From positions 1-8,580 of the forward strand of contig CAJBMR010000033.1 of NCBI GenBank assembly GCA_903954205.1: 8,580 nt of DNA, read 5' to 3'. Origin of the DNA: an uncultured bacterium. Lineage in GTDB: Bacteria; Actinomycetota; Actinomycetes; S36-B12. Positions 1-6,220 of this stretch are shown piece by piece (position 1 is the stretch's first letter; each line of letters starts with the position of its first letter). The notes below the pieces were generated by a model. The model made no database searches and was not told the DNA's origin. It saw only the letters and a program-made list of their open reading frames with translations. The position numbers were made by a program, and so were the translations under genes.

Positions 1-1279
1 CAACGTCGGGAAGTCGACCCTCGTCAACCGCATCCTGGGTAGGCGCGAGGCCGTCGTCGAGGACGTCCCGGGTGTCACTCGCGATCGCGTCTCCTACGAA
101 GCCGATTGGAACGGACGCCGCTTCCTCCTCATGGACACGGGCGGATGGCAGCGCGACGCGCGAGGGATGGCGGGGCAGATCGCGGCGCAGGCGGAGCGCG
201 CTATGAACGACGCTGTTGTCGTCATGTTGGTAGTCGACGCCACTGTGGGCCCGCTCGACGCCGACGAGTCGGTGGTGCGCGTCCTGCGCAAGGCCGGCGT
301 ACCCGTGCTGCTTGTCGCCAACAAGGTCGATGATGCACGCACTGAGTCAGATGCTGCTTCGCTGTGGTCGCTCGGACTCGGCGAACCGCACGCTGTCTCC
401 GCCCTGCACGGGCGGGGAAGCGGTGATCTCTTGGACGAGGTCGTCGCTCTGCTCCCCGAGGAGGGCCAGGGTCGGGTGCGCGGAGGCGGACCCCGCCGCG
501 TGGCGCTGCTGGGCAAGCCCAATGTGGGCAAGTCCTCCCTGCTCAACAAGCTCGCTGGGGAGTCGCGCGTCGTCGTGGACTCGGTGGCCGGGACCACGGT
601 GGATCCTGTGGACGAGCTCATCGTCCTCGGGGATCGCGAATGGTGGTTCGTCGACACGGCCGGCATTCGACGTCGAGTGCGTGAGGCCAGCGGTCACGAG
701 TATTACGCGAGCCTGCGCACCCGCGCGGCACTGGAGAAGGCCGAGGTCGCTCTCGTCCTCGTGGACGCCTCCGAGCCCTTGAGCGAGCAGGACCTGCGTC
801 TCTTTTCCCTCGTCGTCGAGACCGGTCGAGCCCTCGTGATCGCCTACAACAAGTGGGACCTCATGGACGAGGATCGCCAGCGCTATCTCGAGAAGGAGAT
901 CGATCGCGAACTCATCCAGGTCCGCTGGGCGCCGCGGGTCAACGTCTCGGCGCTGACAGGCCGCCACGTCCAGAAGCTGGTCCCGGCGCTGGACGAGGCC
1001 CTCGCGGGCTGGGAGACACGGGTGCCCACGTCGCGACTGAACTCCTTCCTCTCCGAGCTGGTCGCGGCGCATCCGCACCCGCTGCGCGGCGGCAAGCAGC
1101 CGCGCATCCTTTTCGGCACACAGGGCGGCACCCGTCCGCCCACCTTCGTGCTCTTCACCACCGGCTTCCTCGAGGCCGGCTACCGGCGCTTCATCGAGCG
1201 GCGCCTGCGCGAAGAGTTCGGCTTCGCCGGTACGCCGATCCGCATCAACCTGCGCATCCGCGAGAAGCGCCGCCGCTGA
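1..1279 (+). CDS. der: Ribosome-assembly GTPase Der (EngA), 5'-truncated by window edge
   Basis: Der is a tandem-GTPase protein required for late maturation of the 50S ribosomal subunit in the cytoplasm. The reading frame is open from base 2 with no start in the window; the first residues visible are NVGKST, the G1 loop of GTPase domain 1. Domain 1 continues with DTGGW (G3, near 131) and NKVD (G4, 320-331). Domain 2 has GKPNVGKSS (G1, 512-538), DTAG (653-664), NKWD (848-859) and SAL (G5, 947-955). The remaining roughly 100 residues form the KH-like C-terminal domain, ending in a basic EKRRR tail. 425 codons are present; only the N-terminus is missing, and all signature motifs are intact. An internal ATG at 131 lies inside domain 1 and is not the true start. 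Identification is essentially certain. Confidence 0.97.
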   Translation, partial: NVGKSTLVNRILGRREAVVEDVPGVTRDRVSYEADWNGRRFLLMDTGGWQRDARGMAGQIAAQAERAMNDAVVVMLVVDATVGPLDADESVVRVLRKAGVPVLLVANKVDDARTESDAASLWSLGLGEPHAVSALHGRGSGDLLDEVVALLPEEGQGRVRGGGPRRVALLGKPNVGKSSLLNKLAGESRVVVDSVAGTTVDPVDELIVLGDREWWFVDTAGIRRRVREASGHEYYASLRTRAALEKAEVALVLVDASEPLSEQDLRLFSLVVETGRALVIAYNKWDLMDEDRQRYLEKEIDRELIQVRWAPRVNVSALTGRHVQKLVPALDEALAGWETRVPTSRLNSFLSELVAAHPHPLRGGKQPRILFGTQGGTRPPTFVLFTTGFLEAGYRRFIERRLREEFGFAGTPIRINLRIREKRRR

Positions 1280-1358
1280 CCTGGATGGGAGTGAGTCATG
1301 CCCCTCGGATAGGCTCTTTCGGTTCCCGTAAGCCAGGTTCCCTGGGACTACGGGGCGG

Positions 1359-1432
<74 letters not shown>

Positions 1433-1441
1433 CAAGAGTCT

Positions 1442-1999
1442 TCACACGTCAGAGGCCGGCTTCTCAACTCGAGGAGCCGGCCTCGACTGTCGTCGGAGGT
1501 GGAGTGGGGACCATTCTGGGGACCATTCCGCTCGAACACGTGACCTAGGACGGCCGCTTCGGACCTTCGAGAGCGGTGACGTGCGGGGCTCGACGTCGAG
1601 TCGCTTCCTCGAGGTCGGGGTCAGGCCGAGGGGGTCGAGCATCCGTCCGATCTCAGCGTCAAGAGCTCTGAGCTCCTTCCAGGCGGCGAGGTTACCGGCC
1701 ATGATCTCGGCTCGGAGTTAGACCCGTTCCTCGAGGGACTCCCGGAGCATGGCGACGAGGATGAGGTCGACAGGAAGCCACCACGGAGGCGGGTCGGAGA
1801 CGAGAGCGTCGAAGGTTGCGAGGGAGGCGTCCCAGGGTGGGGGAGTCCGCTCGGCAAGCGTGACCGCAGCGCGCGCTGGATCGGTGGCCAGCATCAACTC
1901 TGCTGCAGGGGTGACCACTCTGTAGGTAGTCACTGCCGATTCTTCAAAATTGATGTCGCAAGGCCAGCACAGCTTTGCGAAGTGGGGGAATTTATCCAC
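1442..1999 (-). pseudogene. Terminase small subunit-like remnant, interrupted by an in-frame stop
   Basis: Two minus-strand open segments sit in the same frame and are separated only by a TAA at 1718-1720. The upstream part (1721-1999) contains a PPPWWLPVDL stretch followed by LRESLEERV. The downstream part (1442-1717) begins LRAEIMAGNLAAWKELRALD and continues with a DAEIGRML helix and LGLTPTSRKRLDVE. From memory, this order and the LGLTPTxRxRLGV-type motif resemble the C-terminal half of P27-like terminase small subunits of actinophages, which bind phage DNA before packaging. The family call needs a search. The upstream boundary is uncertain: GTG codons occur at 1999 and 1933, and base composition changes near 1930, so the 5' end may already be lost. 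The frame ends 10 bp from the tRNA 3' end. A shorter product starting at ATG 1702 is conceivable, but I consider the locus dead. Confidence 0.55.
1505..1528 (+). repeat. 12-bp tandem duplication, two units
   Basis: The unit TGGGGACCATTC occurs twice head to tail at 1505-1516 and 1517-1528. The equivalent place in the right long repeat (3201-3212) has a single related unit. In the minus-strand terminase-like frame the duplication adds four residues without a frameshift. Confidence 0.85.
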
Positions 2000-2045
2000 T
2001 TTACCCAGTTACGGATCAGCAAAGAGATTGAATACTCCCCACTTC
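1979..2045. promoter_or_regulatory. Inverted repeat around the start of the dsbB-like cassette
   Basis: GAAGTGGGG at 1979-1987 is the reverse complement of CCCCACTTC at 2037-2045 (9 bp, perfect). The left arm can instead pair with CCACTT at 1996-2001 to form a short 6-bp hairpin. The right arm falls in the spacer of the proposed promoter at 2028-2056, where an operator could sit. This could also mark the edge of the inserted segment. The repeat is seen directly; its function is a guess. Confidence 0.35.
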
Positions 2046-2056
2046 CCCAATAAACT
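2028..2056 (+). promoter_or_regulatory. Possible sigma-70-type promoter for the DUF5993/dsbB-like pair
   Basis: TTGAAT (2028-2033) and TAAACT (2051-2056) are separated by 17 bp, about 40 bp upstream of the small membrane-protein gene. The surrounding 130 bp are distinctly AT-richer than the flanks. The match to consensus is moderate and no start site is known. Confidence 0.35.
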
Positions 2057-2095
2057 ATGCCCAGAGAAGTTCCATGCTGAGTCTGGAGGTAGCGA

Positions 2096-2248
2096 ATGTT
2101 TGCACTCGTCGTGCTTGCTTTTCTCGTGACCTTCGGCTTGGTCTGGACCGGTAGACGCAAGCCAGCAATCGCGCTGGCAATCGTTTTGCAGTTTGCCTGT
2201 GTTGGCCTCTACTTCTCCCACTCCTACCAAGTGAATTGGCCATGGTGA
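2096..2248 (+). CDS. Small membrane protein, DUF5993-like (50 aa)
   Basis: This 50-codon gene starts at ATG 2096 behind a strong ribosome binding site, GGAGGT at 2085-2090 with 5 bp spacing. The product begins with a hydrophobic segment (about residues 2-18), then a TGRRKP basic turn (18-23), then a second hydrophobic segment (about 24-42), and ends SYQVNWPW. Two helices joined by a basic turn suggest both termini lie outside and the turn is cytoplasmic. Size, layout and position directly before a DsbB-like gene match the DUF5993 family as I remember it; those short proteins often neighbour disulfide-bond-formation protein B genes. Their biochemical role is not known to me. The stop is 7 bp before the next start, so the two genes are probably cotranscribed and coupled. 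The family assignment rests on pattern and context only. Confidence 0.7.
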   Translation: MFALVVLAFLVTFGLVWTGRRKPAIALAIVLQFACVGLYFSHSYQVNWPW

Positions 2249-2255
2249 GCTGGTC

Positions 2256-2939
2256 ATGGTGATCGAACCTTCAAAGTCCACTTCGGAATCGGTCACAGTT
2301 GATAAAGCTCCGAGCCCAAAGTTTACTGCGCTCTTTCGCGACAGCGAGAGTTTCCAGATGCTCTCCGACACTCGCGCACTAGATCTCGCCCGGGGGTTGA
2401 ACTACGTAGGACTGGTTGTACCGCTATTGGTGGTCTTGTCGGCCATCGTCACACAGGTAGTGACTGGAGAGCTTCCATGCGCACATTGCAATCTAGAGCG
2501 ATTGGCCTACTTTACGATCGCCCTCGGACCGGCACTTAACCTCAGGTTCGGAATTCGGCCCAGCCACTACGGAATCAGTCTCGCGGGCGCCATGTTCCTC
2601 GGAACCGTTTCGATAGACATGATGGTTCGCATCGCGGAAGAAATCGGTCCGGCCGGGTATGGACCTGTTGTTTTGGGACTTCACGTCAATAGTTGGTCAT
2701 TGATTATCTCCATTGTCGCGGGGGTTGGCGTGGTGGTGATGCTTTTGTGGGAACGACAATTTGATCTAGCTCGCCCCCACCAGACGACTCTTGGACGGCC
2801 CACCGGCTTGCTTCTCTTGCTCGCTTTGATCTTTGTAATGGCAGTCGTTGTGCTTGCACTAATCTCAGCCATTTTTGAGTGCGGACCTGGTATTTGCCCC
2901 GACGTTGCGCCAGACACCTACCCTTATTGGCCCTTCTAG
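2256..2939 (+). CDS. DsbB-like disulfide bond formation protein (227 aa)
   Basis: A five-helix membrane protein follows a 45-residue hydrophilic N-terminus. Helix 1 is about residues 48-70. It is followed by ELPCAHCNLERL with a CxxC pair at Cys75/Cys78, matching the PCxLCxxQR-type loop of DsbB, which reoxidises DsbA-type thiol oxidases using quinone. Helices 2 and 3 follow, then a loop with GYGPVVLGLHVNSW that is typical of DsbB-like proteins. Helix 4 comes next, and helix 5 ends in Cys209-GPGI-Cys214. With the N-terminus inside, both cysteine pairs fall on the outer face. Classical DsbB has its second pair in the loop between helices 3 and 4, which has no cysteine here. No DsbA is encoded in the window. 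Start ATG 2256 is taken for coupling to the upstream gene; GTG 2259 is an alternative. Base composition is AT-richer than the flanking core genes, suggesting transfer. Confidence 0.75.
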   Translation: MVIEPSKSTSESVTVDKAPSPKFTALFRDSESFQMLSDTRALDLARGLNYVGLVVPLLVVLSAIVTQVVTGELPCAHCNLERLAYFTIALGPALNLRFGIRPSHYGISLAGAMFLGTVSIDMMVRIAEEIGPAGYGPVVLGLHVNSWSLIISIVAGVGVVVMLLWERQFDLARPHQTTLGRPTGLLLLLALIFVMAVVVLALISAIFECGPGICPDVAPDTYPYWPF

Positions 2940-2954
2940 CGGAAAGCCGGTAGG

Positions 2955-2980
2955 CCGATGTGAGCGCTCCACGTCATCGG
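2955..2980 (+). terminator. Possible terminator hairpin after the dsbB-like gene
   Basis: CCGATG (2955-2960) pairs with CATCGG (2975-2980), starting 15 bp after the stop codon; the 14-base loop contains the self-complementary AGCGCT. No T-tract follows, so if it terminates it does so in the tract-less manner often proposed for high-GC bacteria. Confidence 0.3.
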
Positions 2981-3068
2981 AGTACTCGCCCCGGGTGACC
3001 ATCCACATTCTTGTGAACTACTCGGGGGCTGCGTAGGGAGCGCCGATCGATGGCCACCAGGGACGAGG

Positions 3069-3097
3069 GTTAACGATGTCCCGGGACACGGGTTAAC
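3069..3097. repeat. Nested palindromes: GTTAAC pair flanking a 12-bp perfect palindrome
   Basis: TGTCCCGGGACA at 3077-3088 is a perfect 12-bp palindrome. It is flanked by identical GTTAAC sites at 3069-3074 and 3092-3097, each itself palindromic. It lies 23 bp before the second att-like core, in the gap between the dsbB-like gene and the right long repeat. It could be an operator, a recombinase-binding site or the scar of an insertion sequence. From memory, similar palindromes occur near IS481-type transposase genes in actinobacteria, but no transposase is present here. Confidence 0.6.
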
Positions 3098-3119
3098 TAG
3101 TTCCTGAACCATGGCACTT

Positions 3120-3130
3120 TCAGCCCGACA
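3120..3130 (+). repeat. Putative att core, second copy
   Basis: TCAGCCCGACA is identical to the tRNA-Pro 3' end at 1424-1434, but the bases before it do not form a tRNA. It opens the right long repeat. Together the two copies delimit a segment of about 1.7 kb holding the dsbB-like cassette. Confidence 0.55.
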
Positions 3131-3137
3131 TACGTAT

Positions 3138-3410
3138 TCAAACGTCAGGGGCCGACTCCGCGCCGTCGGGAGCCGGCCTCGACTGTTGTCGGAGGTGAAC
3201 TGAGGACCATTCCGCTCGACCACGTGACCTAGGACGGCCGCTTCGGACCCTCGAGAGCGGTGACGAGCGAGGCTTGGCCTCGACGTCGAGACGGTTCCTC
3301 GAGGTCGGAGTAAGGCCGAGGGAGTCGAGCATCCGTCCGACCTCAGCGTCGTTAGCACTGAGCGCCTTCGAGGGTCAATCGCAATGGTCATGGCCTTCTC
3401 TCACGATCTC
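3138..3410 (-). pseudogene. Second terminase small subunit-like remnant, truncated
   Basis: The minus-strand frame reads ALSANDAEVGRMLDSLGL followed by TPTSRNRLDVE, then a basic proline-rich tail close to that of the left remnant, and stops at 3138. An in-frame TGA lies upstream near 3370, beyond which only weak similarity to the left copy remains, so the N-terminal two thirds are gone. The stop lies 8 bp after the att-like core, the same arrangement as in the left copy. The length differences between the copies keep frame, so the two probably diverged while the gene was still coding. Confidence 0.5.
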
Positions 3411-3412
3411 GG

Positions 3413-3566
3413 GGTGGGATTGCGGGCGTGCTCCTGGGTGCAAGACCGGGCGCTCGCGCTGATGGGAAGTAATCCTCGTATCGGCTGAGAGTCCTGCCCG
3501 CTCGCTGGAGTCTCCTGGTGATCGTCACTGTATCAGGCACGTGACCCGGGGGATTGACCCAGGAAC
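3413..3566. other. Gene-poor spacer before the secreted-protein gene
   Basis: I see no supported gene, RNA or strong repeat here. It must hold the promoter for the gene starting at 3581, but I cannot pick out a convincing -35/-10 pair. Confidence 0.5.
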
Positions 3567-3580
3567 GGTGAGACTGGTAG

Positions 3581-4318
3581 ATGTTGGCGATGCGTTCCCT
3601 TATGCGACCTGTCTTGACTGTGGCTGCTTGCGTTGCCCTCACCCTCCCGCTGGTGGTGGCGTATCCGGCTCAGGCCGCGACATACAGCCCCTTGAGCGAG
3701 CGCGGCTTGACGGCCTCCTCACTCGGTGCCGGAGATGTCCCGCGATGGATGTCTCGCGGGACCAGGCCGGAGGCGCGGCAAACATTCCTCAAGGGCAGCC
3801 TTGCAGGTGCGCCCGCATTGTGTGTGGATCAAAGTGGCGAGTCTGTCCAAGGGAGGCAGGCGCGCCAGGAGATGGCTTCGACAGTTGCCACGCGGACCAG
3901 CAAGGAGATCGGGTCCTACATCTACCAGTACCGCACACGCGAGGCGGCAGTGCGCGCGTGGAACCAGCTGAACTCGCTTGTGGTGCAATGCGAGGGACGG
4001 GTAGAGGTCGATGTGGCGGGTGACGGGATTGCCACCAGAATGGTGATCAACACCCAGGTGAACCAGACCCAGTCCCTCTTCGGCACGTCGGGTCTCACGC
4101 TGTTCCTCGATTACGACATTGTTATCGATGCCTTTGACACGGAATTCGCCTTTGTCGGTGACTCCTACGTCAGCTACTACCTGGCCGGCACGTCCATCGT
4201 CGGTGTTGGGTTCTCCTCTGGTGAGGGATCTCGGGGCGTCGGTCGGATTACTCGGGAATTCGTCGACACCATGTCGATCGTGATCGCGCAGCGGGTGGAG
4301 CGCCGGTCCCTCCGCTGA
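3581..4318 (+). CDS. Secreted protein of unknown function (245 aa)
   Basis: I do not recognise this protein with confidence. The N-terminus has basic residues (MRSLMRP), a hydrophobic core and AYPAQAA, so a Sec signal peptide cleaved near residue 33 is likely. The mature part of about 210 residues has no further membrane segment and exactly two cysteines, Cys81 and Cys137, which could form one disulfide outside the membrane. The stretch around AWNQLNSLVVQCEG resembles the fold pattern of PknH-type extracellular sensor domains and related actinobacterial lipoproteins, but only loosely. No lipobox is present. The start at ATG 3581 has GGTGAG 8 bp upstream; ATG 3590 is an alternative that leaves the signal peptide intact. 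It appears to be transcribed alone, with a hairpin at 4357-4385 after it. Confidence 0.75.
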   Translation: MLAMRSLMRPVLTVAACVALTLPLVVAYPAQAATYSPLSERGLTASSLGAGDVPRWMSRGTRPEARQTFLKGSLAGAPALCVDQSGESVQGRQARQEMASTVATRTSKEIGSYIYQYRTREAAVRAWNQLNSLVVQCEGRVEVDVAGDGIATRMVINTQVNQTQSLFGTSGLTLFLDYDIVIDAFDTEFAFVGDSYVSYYLAGTSIVGVGFSSGEGSRGVGRITREFVDTMSIVIAQRVERRSLR

Positions 4319-4356
4319 GCAAGGCGATCTTCGAGGGGCCGCGCAACGTGGTTGAG

Positions 4357-4385
4357 CCTCGGCAGTGAGGTGCTCGGCGCCGAGG
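4357..4385 (+). terminator. Hairpin after the secreted-protein gene
   Basis: CCTCGGC (4357-4363) pairs perfectly with GCCGAGG (4379-4385) across 15 bases. An alternative is the 12-bp palindrome CTCGGCGCCGAG at 4373-4384. It lies about 40 bp after the stop codon with no T-tract. The position suits a transcription terminator separating the secreted-protein gene from the transporter operon. Confidence 0.4.
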
Positions 4386-4396
4386 ATCAGCGTTCT

Positions 4397-4429
4397 GGAT
4401 GCTCGGATTCTCTCGGCGCGGAAGCATCC
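4397..4429. repeat. 7-bp inverted repeat in the transporter leader region
   Basis: GGATGCT at 4397-4403 is complementary to AGCATCC at 4423-4429, with 19 bases between. It could be a weak hairpin or a regulator-binding site. Little more can be said. Confidence 0.3.
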
Positions 4430-4539
4430 GCGGCTGCCTGTAGGTTTCCTCAGGTTGCGTTCGCTTCATGCCGCCGTTCTGTCTACTTTCCTCATCGGTG
4501 CCCGGCAACATCCCCAGGCTGATGACGCAAGGAGAACCC

Positions 4540-4650
4540 ATGGAGCGGCACCACCGAGACGTGGGGGCCTTGCATGGCACGGCCTTGGCAGGCGCGGCCG
4601 TCGCGAACGGCTTCATGGGCTCGTCGGTCCCTTGGGCGAGGACTCGCTAA
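4540..4650 (+). CDS. Possible 36-aa leader ORF upstream of the transporter operon
   Basis: ATG 4540 is preceded by AAGGAG at 4529-4534 with 5 bp spacing, a better ribosome binding site than that of the transporter gene itself. The 36-residue product starts MERHHRDVG, has a small-residue-rich middle (ALAGAAVANGF) and ends PWARTR. It resembles no family I know. Its TAA (4648-4650) directly abuts a hairpin at 4651-4674, and the transporter starts 82 bp later, which would suit a translated leader controlling the operon. It may equally be chance, since such short frames are common in GC-rich DNA. The same frame is open back to an ATG at 4468, but the Shine-Dalgarno supports 4540. Confidence 0.35.
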   Translation: MERHHRDVGALHGTALAGAAVANGFMGSSVPWARTR

Positions 4651-4674
4651 GGTCTGCGCGACGAGCGCTAGGCC
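4651..4674 (+). promoter_or_regulatory. Hairpin in the leader, possible attenuator
   Basis: GGTCTGCGC (4651-4659) pairs with GCGC (4665-4668) and AGGCC (4670-4674) around a GACGA loop, with one bulged T and one G-T pair. It begins at the base after the stop codon of the small leader ORF. A C-rich stretch with no T-tract follows. Attenuation is inference from this geometry. Confidence 0.3.
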
Positions 4675-4732
4675 CAACCCCCTGCCCCAGCACCTGTTCA
4701 CCTGACAGCCTCTTTCGCGAAACGGACCGGAT

Positions 4733-6220
4733 ATGACGACACCCGAAGCCAGCACGGCCATGGTGAATTCCCCGGATCCGTTGCGCTGGAAGACCCTGAC
4801 AGTCGTGGGCATCGTCGCGCTGATGGTGGTCTTGGACGGCACGGTCATCAACATCGCCCTCCCGTCCATTCAAGAGGACCTCGGGCTCAGCGATGCTGGC
4901 CGACAGTGGGTTGTCACCGCTTACGCGTTGACCTTCGGTGGCCTGCTGCTGCTGGGCGGACGCATCGGAGACTTCTTCGGCCGTAAGCGATCGCTCTTCA
5001 TCGGCCTTGCCGGATTCGCGACTGCCTCGGCGATCGGCGGGCTGGCCCCGAATCCGGAAATCCTGATCATGGCGCGGGGTGCCGGGGGTGCGTTCGCCGC
5101 TCTCTTGGCGCCGGTGACCCTCTCCATCATCGCCGTGACCTTTACGGAGATCAAAGAACGCACCAAGGCCTTCGCCATCTACTCGTCCATCTCGGCCGGT
5201 GGCGGGGCAGTGGGCCTCGTTATCGGTGGCATGCTCACCGAGTTTGTGTCGTGGCGTTGGTGCCTGTGGATCAACGTCCCTATCGCCATCATCGCCATAC
5301 TGCTCACGACCCGCTGGGTGCGGGAATCGCGCGTACCTGGCAAGGTGAAGTACGACATCGCTGGAGCTGTCGTCAGCACGTCCGGTCTGATCCTGCTGGT
5401 CTTTGGCATCTCCGAAGCCGCTGTGGTGGGTTGGGTCGACCCCCGGACAGTCATTCCGACTCTTGTGGCGCTGGTTCTGCTGTCAGCCTTCATCTTCATC
5501 GAGCAGCGTACGAAGAATCCTCTCCTGCCCATGCGCGTGCTCAGTAACCGCAGTCGGGCGGGTGCCTATCTTGCGGCGTTCTTTAGCGGGGGCGCGCTCT
5601 TCGCGACGTTCCTGTTCATCTCGTACTACCTGCAAGCCGTGCTGGGCTACTCCCCGTTGGGCGCCGGACTTCTGGGACTGCCGTTCTCGGCCGGGGTGGT
5701 CGCCAGCACCTTCGTGGCGAATCGACTTCTGCCGAAACTCGGTCCGCGCTGGGTGACCACGATCGGCTTCATCCTGGCGACCGTCGGAACAATCGGCTTG
5801 ACGCAGATCGGAGCAACGAGCAGCTACTGGTTCGACGTGCTGCCGTGGCTGCTGATCATGAGCGTGGGTATGGGACTGATCTTCGTTCCCCTCACGGTGA
5901 CCTCCGTCTATGGGGTTCAAGCCCAGGACACCGGCGTGGCATCGGCCGTGGTCAACATGAGCCAGCAAATCGGTGGATCCATTGGAGTCGCCCTGCTCAA
6001 CACTCTGGCAGCCGCCGCGACGATCCAGGTGGCATCTCAGAGTGGCGAATCGAGCACATCGCCAGATGCGTTGGTGGTGGGTTACGCAACCGCCTTCGCC
6101 TGGGCGGCAGCGCTGCTCATCGTGGGCGGACTGCTGTGGTTCATTTTGGTGCGAGTCCGCCTGTCTGATCTCGCCCCTCCGGCGCCCTCGTCGGACGTGC
6201 CCAGCGGTAGCGCGGCCTGA
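4733..6220 (+). CDS. MFS drug/metabolite exporter, DHA2 (14-TMS, EmrB/QacA) type
   Basis: This 495-residue integral membrane protein is a proton-driven antiporter of the kind that expels drugs or endogenous small molecules. The N-terminal signature VLDGTVINIALPSI is present with Asp35 in helix 1. The loop 2-3 motif A reads GGRIGDFFGRKR (residues 75-86). A glycine-rich GGGAVGLVIGG stretch (156-166) in helix 5 is the antiporter motif C equivalent, here without the usual proline. Length and the number of hydrophobic segments fit 14 helices. The N-terminal 20 residues and a Pro/Ser-rich C-terminus are cytoplasmic. The start at ATG 4733 has only a weak purine stretch before it; ATG 4760 is possible. 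The stop overlaps the next gene's start as TGATG, so the exporter is probably coupled to the decarboxylase and may export the pathway's product. The substrate is unknown. Confidence 0.95.
   Translation: MTTPEASTAMVNSPDPLRWKTLTVVGIVALMVVLDGTVINIALPSIQEDLGLSDAGRQWVVTAYALTFGGLLLLGGRIGDFFGRKRSLFIGLAGFATASAIGGLAPNPEILIMARGAGGAFAALLAPVTLSIIAVTFTEIKERTKAFAIYSSISAGGGAVGLVIGGMLTEFVSWRWCLWINVPIAIIAILLTTRWVRESRVPGKVKYDIAGAVVSTSGLILLVFGISEAAVVGWVDPRTVIPTLVALVLLSAFIFIEQRTKNPLLPMRVLSNRSRAGAYLAAFFSGGALFATFLFISYYLQAVLGYSPLGAGLLGLPFSAGVVASTFVANRLLPKLGPRWVTTIGFILATVGTIGLTQIGATSSYWFDVLPWLLIMSVGMGLIFVPLTVTSVYGVQAQDTGVASAVVNMSQQIGGSIGVALLNTLAAAATIQVASQSGESSTSPDALVVGYATAFAWAAALLIVGGLLWFILVRVRLSDLAPPAPSSDVPSGSAA

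Larger units (their letters stand above)
3120..3412. repeat. Long imperfect direct repeat, right copy
   Basis: This is the counterpart of 1424-1710 in the same orientation. It starts with the tRNA-derived 11 bp. It has one GGACCATTCC unit instead of two and 6 extra bases near 3270. It diverges gradually after about 3355 and ends near the GATCTCGG at 3405-3412. The sequence beyond is unrelated to the region right of the left copy. Confidence 0.8.

Noticed and set aside
1280..1358. Small hairpin CCAGG/CCTGG at 1333-1345 between der and the tRNA
   Set aside because: The stem is only 5 bp with a 3-base loop and no T-tract. This is too weak to call a terminator, and no convincing tRNA promoter was found.
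2009..2371. 120-codon open frame on the minus strand
   Set aside because: It overlaps the DUF5993-like gene and the start of the dsbB-like gene, both with better start signals or motifs.
2936..3391. 151-codon open frame on the minus strand covering the right long repeat
   Set aside because: It is one frame off the terminase-like frame, and the corresponding frame in the left repeat is interrupted by a stop. A stretch reading VLGHVVERNGPQ recalled integrase tails, but I could not support an integrase.
4455..4487. TTGCGT followed by a TCTACT-like box as a promoter for the exporter operon
   Set aside because: The spacing is about 21 bp, outside the normal range, and both boxes match poorly.
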